The notes under the pieces were generated by a model. The model did no database searches and was not told the origin of the DNA. It saw only the letters and a list, made by a program, of their open reading frames with translations. A program made the translations under genes and the position numbers. DNA of 64,000 nucleotides, taken from NCBI GenBank assembly GCA_029975215.1, contig JARKPO010000045.1:78994-142993 (forward strand), read 5' to 3'. This document shows, piece after piece, positions 60,999-64,000 of this stretch. This DNA comes from Levilinea sp. GTDB taxonomy: Bacteria; Chloroflexota; Anaerolineae; Anaerolineales; Anaerolineaceae. Each line of letters starts with the position of its first letter. The stretch's first letter is position 1.

Positions 60999-63784
60999 AC
61001 CCAAAAATTGAGACTCCTTCTGGCGGCGTACAGATCATAGGCCGCGCCAAGCTGGTGCTGCTGCTGACGGCAGCCCTGGAAAGCCGTGCCTATCGCTTTG
61101 CCCGGCAGACGGCTGTGAGCTGGCTGGCCATTTTCCCCGGTGATTTGACCGTGCAATGGGCGCTGGCGCGCGCGTGGATGGGCGAAAACCGCCTGGACCT
61201 GGCAATCCCGATCTTAGAAAAGCTGGCGGCACAAGATCCTGAAGATGTGCAGGTGCAGCTGGCGTTGGCCGAAGCCTATCGCGAAAATAAACCCGAACTG
61301 GCCCAGGAAGCCGGGTATCAGGCGGCTGTGTTGGGTTGGGATTCAAAAGCAGGTGGAGAACTGCCGCAATCTTATGCACAGCTGAGGGACGTGCGAAGAC
61401 GGATTCTGGCAGGAGAATACGCGCAGGCAGAGGCAGGCATATACACGGTGTTGGGGAGGATGCCAACTTCGGCTTTGGCGGCTGTGCTGCATTTGCGCAT
61501 TGCGATGCAAACCCAGGATGCTGCTGCCCGGCGGCAGCTGGCCCAGCTGTACCACACGCGTTGGCCGGACGCGCTGGTGTTTACCCTGGCGCTGGCGGAT
61601 GCGGATTTGCGGGCGGGACAAGAAGCGAACGCCGTGCAGCTTCTGCATCAGGCGGTGTCGAATGACCCGGCGGCGCTGATTCCGGCGCGGCTGTGGGGTG
61701 AATCCTTCCGATACCGCCCGCTGTGGCCAGCGCGGTTGGAGATGGCGTTTGACCTGCCAGTGCCGGTGGATGTGAGTGCGCGCCTGGGCGGGAACAACCT
61801 GGCGACGGGGGCGGAGAGCACTGTGGTAGAAACCGTAGCGGAAGAAGCTACGAAAGAAGAAACATCGGTGATTGAAACGGCCGCCAAGGAGAGCCTGGCG
61901 CGCGCCGAAGAGGACGAAAGGTCCAGCGCGGAAGTGGTAGAGGCGGCTGAAGCGCTGGAGGCTGAGGTCGAAGTGCCACCAGCCACCCTGGAAGAGACTT
62001 TAGAAGCCTTTGTGCAGAGTTTGGAAAATGCAGAAAGCGGTTTGAAACCGGCCGCGGAATTCGTCGAAGAAGCCCCTGCGGCTCATGTAAGCGAGGTGAA
62101 AAGCAGCCCGGCAAACAGCGAGGAGGTGCAAGAGGTGGCCGCGGTATTGGATCACCTGGCCGAACGACTGCAGCAGACGGAGACGCCGCGTGCGGATGGG
62201 CGTTACCCGGTGTATGTGGTCTTCAGCACGCATACGGGCCTGGAAAAGAAATACGGTCTGCAGACGGCGGAGATCATTGAACGAGAAATGCAGCGCCTGG
62301 CAGAAGCGGTGAGTAAGCGGCGGCATTGGAGCGGATTGGTTTTTCTGCCGGATGCAGTAAAGAGCGACGGTCCGGCGGGGATGAGCGCAGAGGCAGCATT
62401 GGATCCCTGGCAGTTGAAGCTGGCGTTGGTGGATTTGGATCAGGCATTGGCGAAAAAGGGGCAGATGATCGGCGCGCTGGTGATCATTGGCGGGCCGGAT
62501 GTGGTGCCGCATCACAGGCTGCCCAACCCTAGCGATGACGATGACGTCGAAGTGCCGTCGGACAACCCGTATGCCACTCTGGATTCGAATTATTTTGTGG
62601 CAGAGTGGCCGGTTGGGAGAATCCCGGGCGAAAAGGGTTCGGATGCGGGCATGCTGCTGGAACAGATACGGCGCATGACGCGCTACCACAGTCAATGGAA
62701 GGTGACGCCCACCTGGGTGAAACCTTTGCTGATGCTGGTGTCGTGGATGGATCGGATTCCATTCCTGCGCTCTTTTGCCCCGGCGTCCTCTGGCGCACCG
62801 AGTTTTGGTTATTCGGCTTCGGTGTGGCGGCGATCATCGCTGGCGGCTTTTCGGCCTGTGGGGGACGGAAAAGCCCTGCTGGTTTCGCCGCCAGAGTTCT
62901 CAGGCAGCTTTGAACCGAAGCGGCTAACGCATGTGGATGTGGGTTACTACAACCTGCACGGCTTACCAGACACGGCAGAATGGTACGGGCAGCGCGATTT
63001 TTCGGAGGCGCACAACGGCCCAGATTATCCCGTGGCATTGAGCGCAAAAGATCTGGCAAAAAATGGGCGCGCGCCCAAAGTGGTCTTTACTGAGGCTTGT
63101 TACGGCGGGCTGATTGAAAATAAGAACGAGTCGCAGTCGCTGTGCCTGCGGTTTTTGTCGATTGGCAGCACAGCGGTGGTGGCCTCGACGGTAATTGCCT
63201 ACGGTTCGGTTGCCACACCCTTGATTGGTGCGGATTTGCTGGGCCAATATTTCTGGAAGCACCTGCGCGATGGACGCCCGGTGGGGGAAGCGCTGCTGCG
63301 GGCGCGGCTGGACCTGGTGAAAGAAATGACTCGGCGGCAGGGTTTTTTGGACGCCGAGGATCAGAAGACGTTGATTTCGTTTGTGCTGTACGGCGACCCG
63401 CTGGCCAGTTGGGAAGGATTCCGGGCCAACGGCAAGAATATTGCCCGCCTGAAAACCGCTCCCGCGGTAAACACCGTGCAGGAATTGGCAGAGGCGGAGG
63501 GATGCCTGCCGAAGGGTTTGACCAAAGAGGCGCTGCTGGAGGTGAAGCAGGTGGTTGCTCCTTATCTGCCGGGGTTGGATCATGCTGAGGTGCGCTTTGG
63601 GCGGCAGCACAGCGCCAACAGCCCCAAGCAAGCCAACGGCACCGCGATTCCACAGAACGCCAATGGGCGCGTGGTGGTGACGTTGGAAAAGCAGGTAAAA
63701 ATCGCCCAGCATGTGCACCATCACTTTGCGCGGGCCACTTTGGATGCTCAGGGGAAAATTGTTAAGCTGGCTGTCTCACGCTAA
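60995..63784 (+). CDS. TPR plus caspase/gingipain-fold (clan CD) cysteine protease
   Basis: 929 residues, cytoplasmic. TPR-like helices (1-250), a long Glu/Ala-rich linker (about 265-400), then a peptidase C25-like fold: GALVIIGGPDVVP, SDNPYATLDSNYF, VGRIPG, the catalytic His in YYNLHGLPD (H655), the Cys in FTEACYGG (C702), and LYGDPLA further on. The His-Cys spacing and the hydrophobic strands before each residue match clan CD enzymes (caspase, gingipain, separase, CHAT). A basic C-terminal tail follows. Substrate unknown. It is linked to the giant TPR protein by a four-base overlap. Confidence 0.83.
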   Translation: MNPKIETPSGGVQIIGRAKLVLLLTAALESRAYRFARQTAVSWLAIFPGDLTVQWALARAWMGENRLDLAIPILEKLAAQDPEDVQVQLALAEAYRENKPELAQEAGYQAAVLGWDSKAGGELPQSYAQLRDVRRRILAGEYAQAEAGIYTVLGRMPTSALAAVLHLRIAMQTQDAAARRQLAQLYHTRWPDALVFTLALADADLRAGQEANAVQLLHQAVSNDPAALIPARLWGESFRYRPLWPARLEMAFDLPVPVDVSARLGGNNLATGAESTVVETVAEEATKEETSVIETAAKESLARAEEDERSSAEVVEAAEALEAEVEVPPATLEETLEAFVQSLENAESGLKPAAEFVEEAPAAHVSEVKSSPANSEEVQEVAAVLDHLAERLQQTETPRADGRYPVYVVFSTHTGLEKKYGLQTAEIIEREMQRLAEAVSKRRHWSGLVFLPDAVKSDGPAGMSAEAALDPWQLKLALVDLDQALAKKGQMIGALVIIGGPDVVPHHRLPNPSDDDDVEVPSDNPYATLDSNYFVAEWPVGRIPGEKGSDAGMLLEQIRRMTRYHSQWKVTPTWVKPLLMLVSWMDRIPFLRSFAPASSGAPSFGYSASVWRRSSLAAFRPVGDGKALLVSPPEFSGSFEPKRLTHVDVGYYNLHGLPDTAEWYGQRDFSEAHNGPDYPVALSAKDLAKNGRAPKVVFTEACYGGLIENKNESQSLCLRFLSIGSTAVVASTVIAYGSVATPLIGADLLGQYFWKHLRDGRPVGEALLRARLDLVKEMTRRQGFLDAEDQKTLISFVLYGDPLASWEGFRANGKNIARLKTAPAVNTVQELAEAEGCLPKGLTKEALLEVKQVVAPYLPGLDHAEVRFGRQHSANSPKQANGTAIPQNANGRVVVTLEKQVKIAQHVHHHFARATLDAQGKIVKLAVSR

Positions 63785-63815
63785 ATGATGGCTGAATAAA
63801 ACCTGCAAGGCCTGA

Positions 63816-63847
63816 CACCGCTCTGGATAGCCTGGAGCGGTGTTTTT
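63816..63847 (+). terminator. Terminator of the TPR-protease operon
   Basis: An 8-bp stem CACCGCTC/GAGCGGTG with an 11-base loop is followed by TTTTTCTTT. It ends the transcript that starts at the sigma-54 promoter. Confidence 0.85.
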
Positions 63848-63898
63848 CTTTGGCGAGGTCGGGTGTCTGTCCCAAGAGTGGTAGGTTTTGAAAAAAGA

Positions 63899-63952
63899 GC
63901 AAGCTCCGAGTAAACTGGTAGGTGCTTAGGCCACCAAGTTACCGGAGCTTGC
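63899..63952 (+). promoter_or_regulatory. Hairpin just before the putative transposase start
   Basis: GCAAGCTCCG and CGGAGCTTGC form a 10-bp stem with further pairing inside. The 3' arm contains the only SD-like GGAG and ends one base before the ATG at 63954, so it may limit translation from read-through transcripts. Confidence 0.5.
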
Positions 63953-63953
63953 C

Positions 63954-64000
63954 ATGTCTATTGTCACCTTACAGATACCAGAAGTCAAGTCAATTGAGAC
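63954..64000 (+). CDS. Start of an unidentified ORF, possibly a transposase
   Basis: The frame from ATG 63954 is open to the right edge (MSIVTLQIPEVKSIE). Only 15 residues are visible, too few for a family call. The context (IS-like end and hairpin) suggests a transposase. Confidence 0.35.
   Translation, partial: MSIVTLQIPEVKSIE

Larger units (their letters stand above)
63861..64000 (+). mobile_element. Probable left end of an insertion sequence (cut by the window)
   Basis: The sequence changes character after the terminator: GGGTGTCTGTCCC (63861-63873) resembles many IS terminal repeats, and 80 bases later an ORF begins after a large hairpin, the layout of a transposase gene. The other end is beyond the window, so the element is only suggested. 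Confidence 0.4.

Overview
The window looks like a chromosomal piece of a Chloroflexota bacterium, most likely class Anaerolineae. This is inferred from gene content and style: a transaldolase/glucose-6-phosphate isomerase fusion, a LysM protein with a Cys-bearing N-terminus, zinc-ribbon proteins, long TPR proteins, WbqC/DegT glycan genes and frequent GTG/TTG starts. No rRNA, tRNA or CRISPR array was seen. Coding density is very high and no gene-free stretch exceeds about 220 bases.

Layout. 1-2.1 kb: the end of a class I glutamine-amidotransferase-like hydrolase, then an ABC-F ATPase preceded by a complete ribosome-controlled attenuator (six-codon leader peptide, antiterminator, terminator). 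2.1-6.7 kb (minus strand): glpK, a short GlpA-type glycerol-3-phosphate dehydrogenase, then succinate-dehydrogenase-type B, C and D subunits with no sdhA, and a PII-like protein. 6.8-10.8 kb (minus): LCP protein, LysM membrane protein and Wzz/BY-kinase, a polysaccharide export and attachment group. 11-13 kb (plus): rmlB-rmlA. 13-17 kb: SpoU methyltransferase, ROK sugar kinase and GH31 glycosidase. 17.2-22.5 kb (minus): transketolase, RpiB and Tal-Pgi (pentose phosphate operon). 22.6-24.4 kb (plus): TlpA, Lgt-like protein and FolB. 24.4-31 kb (minus): WecE-type aminotransferase, methyltransferase, WbqC, GT2, a polytopic membrane protein and an alpha/beta hydrolase. 31-33.5 kb (minus): lycopene cyclase, YcgN-like and MBL proteins. 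33.6-38.8 kb: GT-C-like protein, a zinc-ribbon gene that appears frameshifted, and a LMW phosphatase/fructosamine kinase pair. 38.9-50.5 kb: secF-secD, an RCK channel-like protein, SpoIIE phosphatase, methyltransferase, rpmF, hflX, an aminotransferase, a histidine kinase, an M28 peptidase and trmFO.

50.5-63.85 kb (plus strand) is the most unusual part. rpoN (with a zinc ribbon in region II), a PAS/GAF histidine kinase and a sigma-54 activator that lacks a DNA-binding domain are translationally coupled. They are followed by a full-consensus -24/-12 promoter that drives a two-helix membrane protein, a 1798-residue TPR protein and a 929-residue TPR plus caspase/gingipain-fold (clan CD) protease, closed by a terminator. 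This reads as a self-contained sigma-54 circuit controlling a TPR-protease module. I know of no described system with this composition; its function is unknown, and roles in stress, regulated proteolysis or self-killing are speculation. The window ends in the start of what looks like an insertion sequence.
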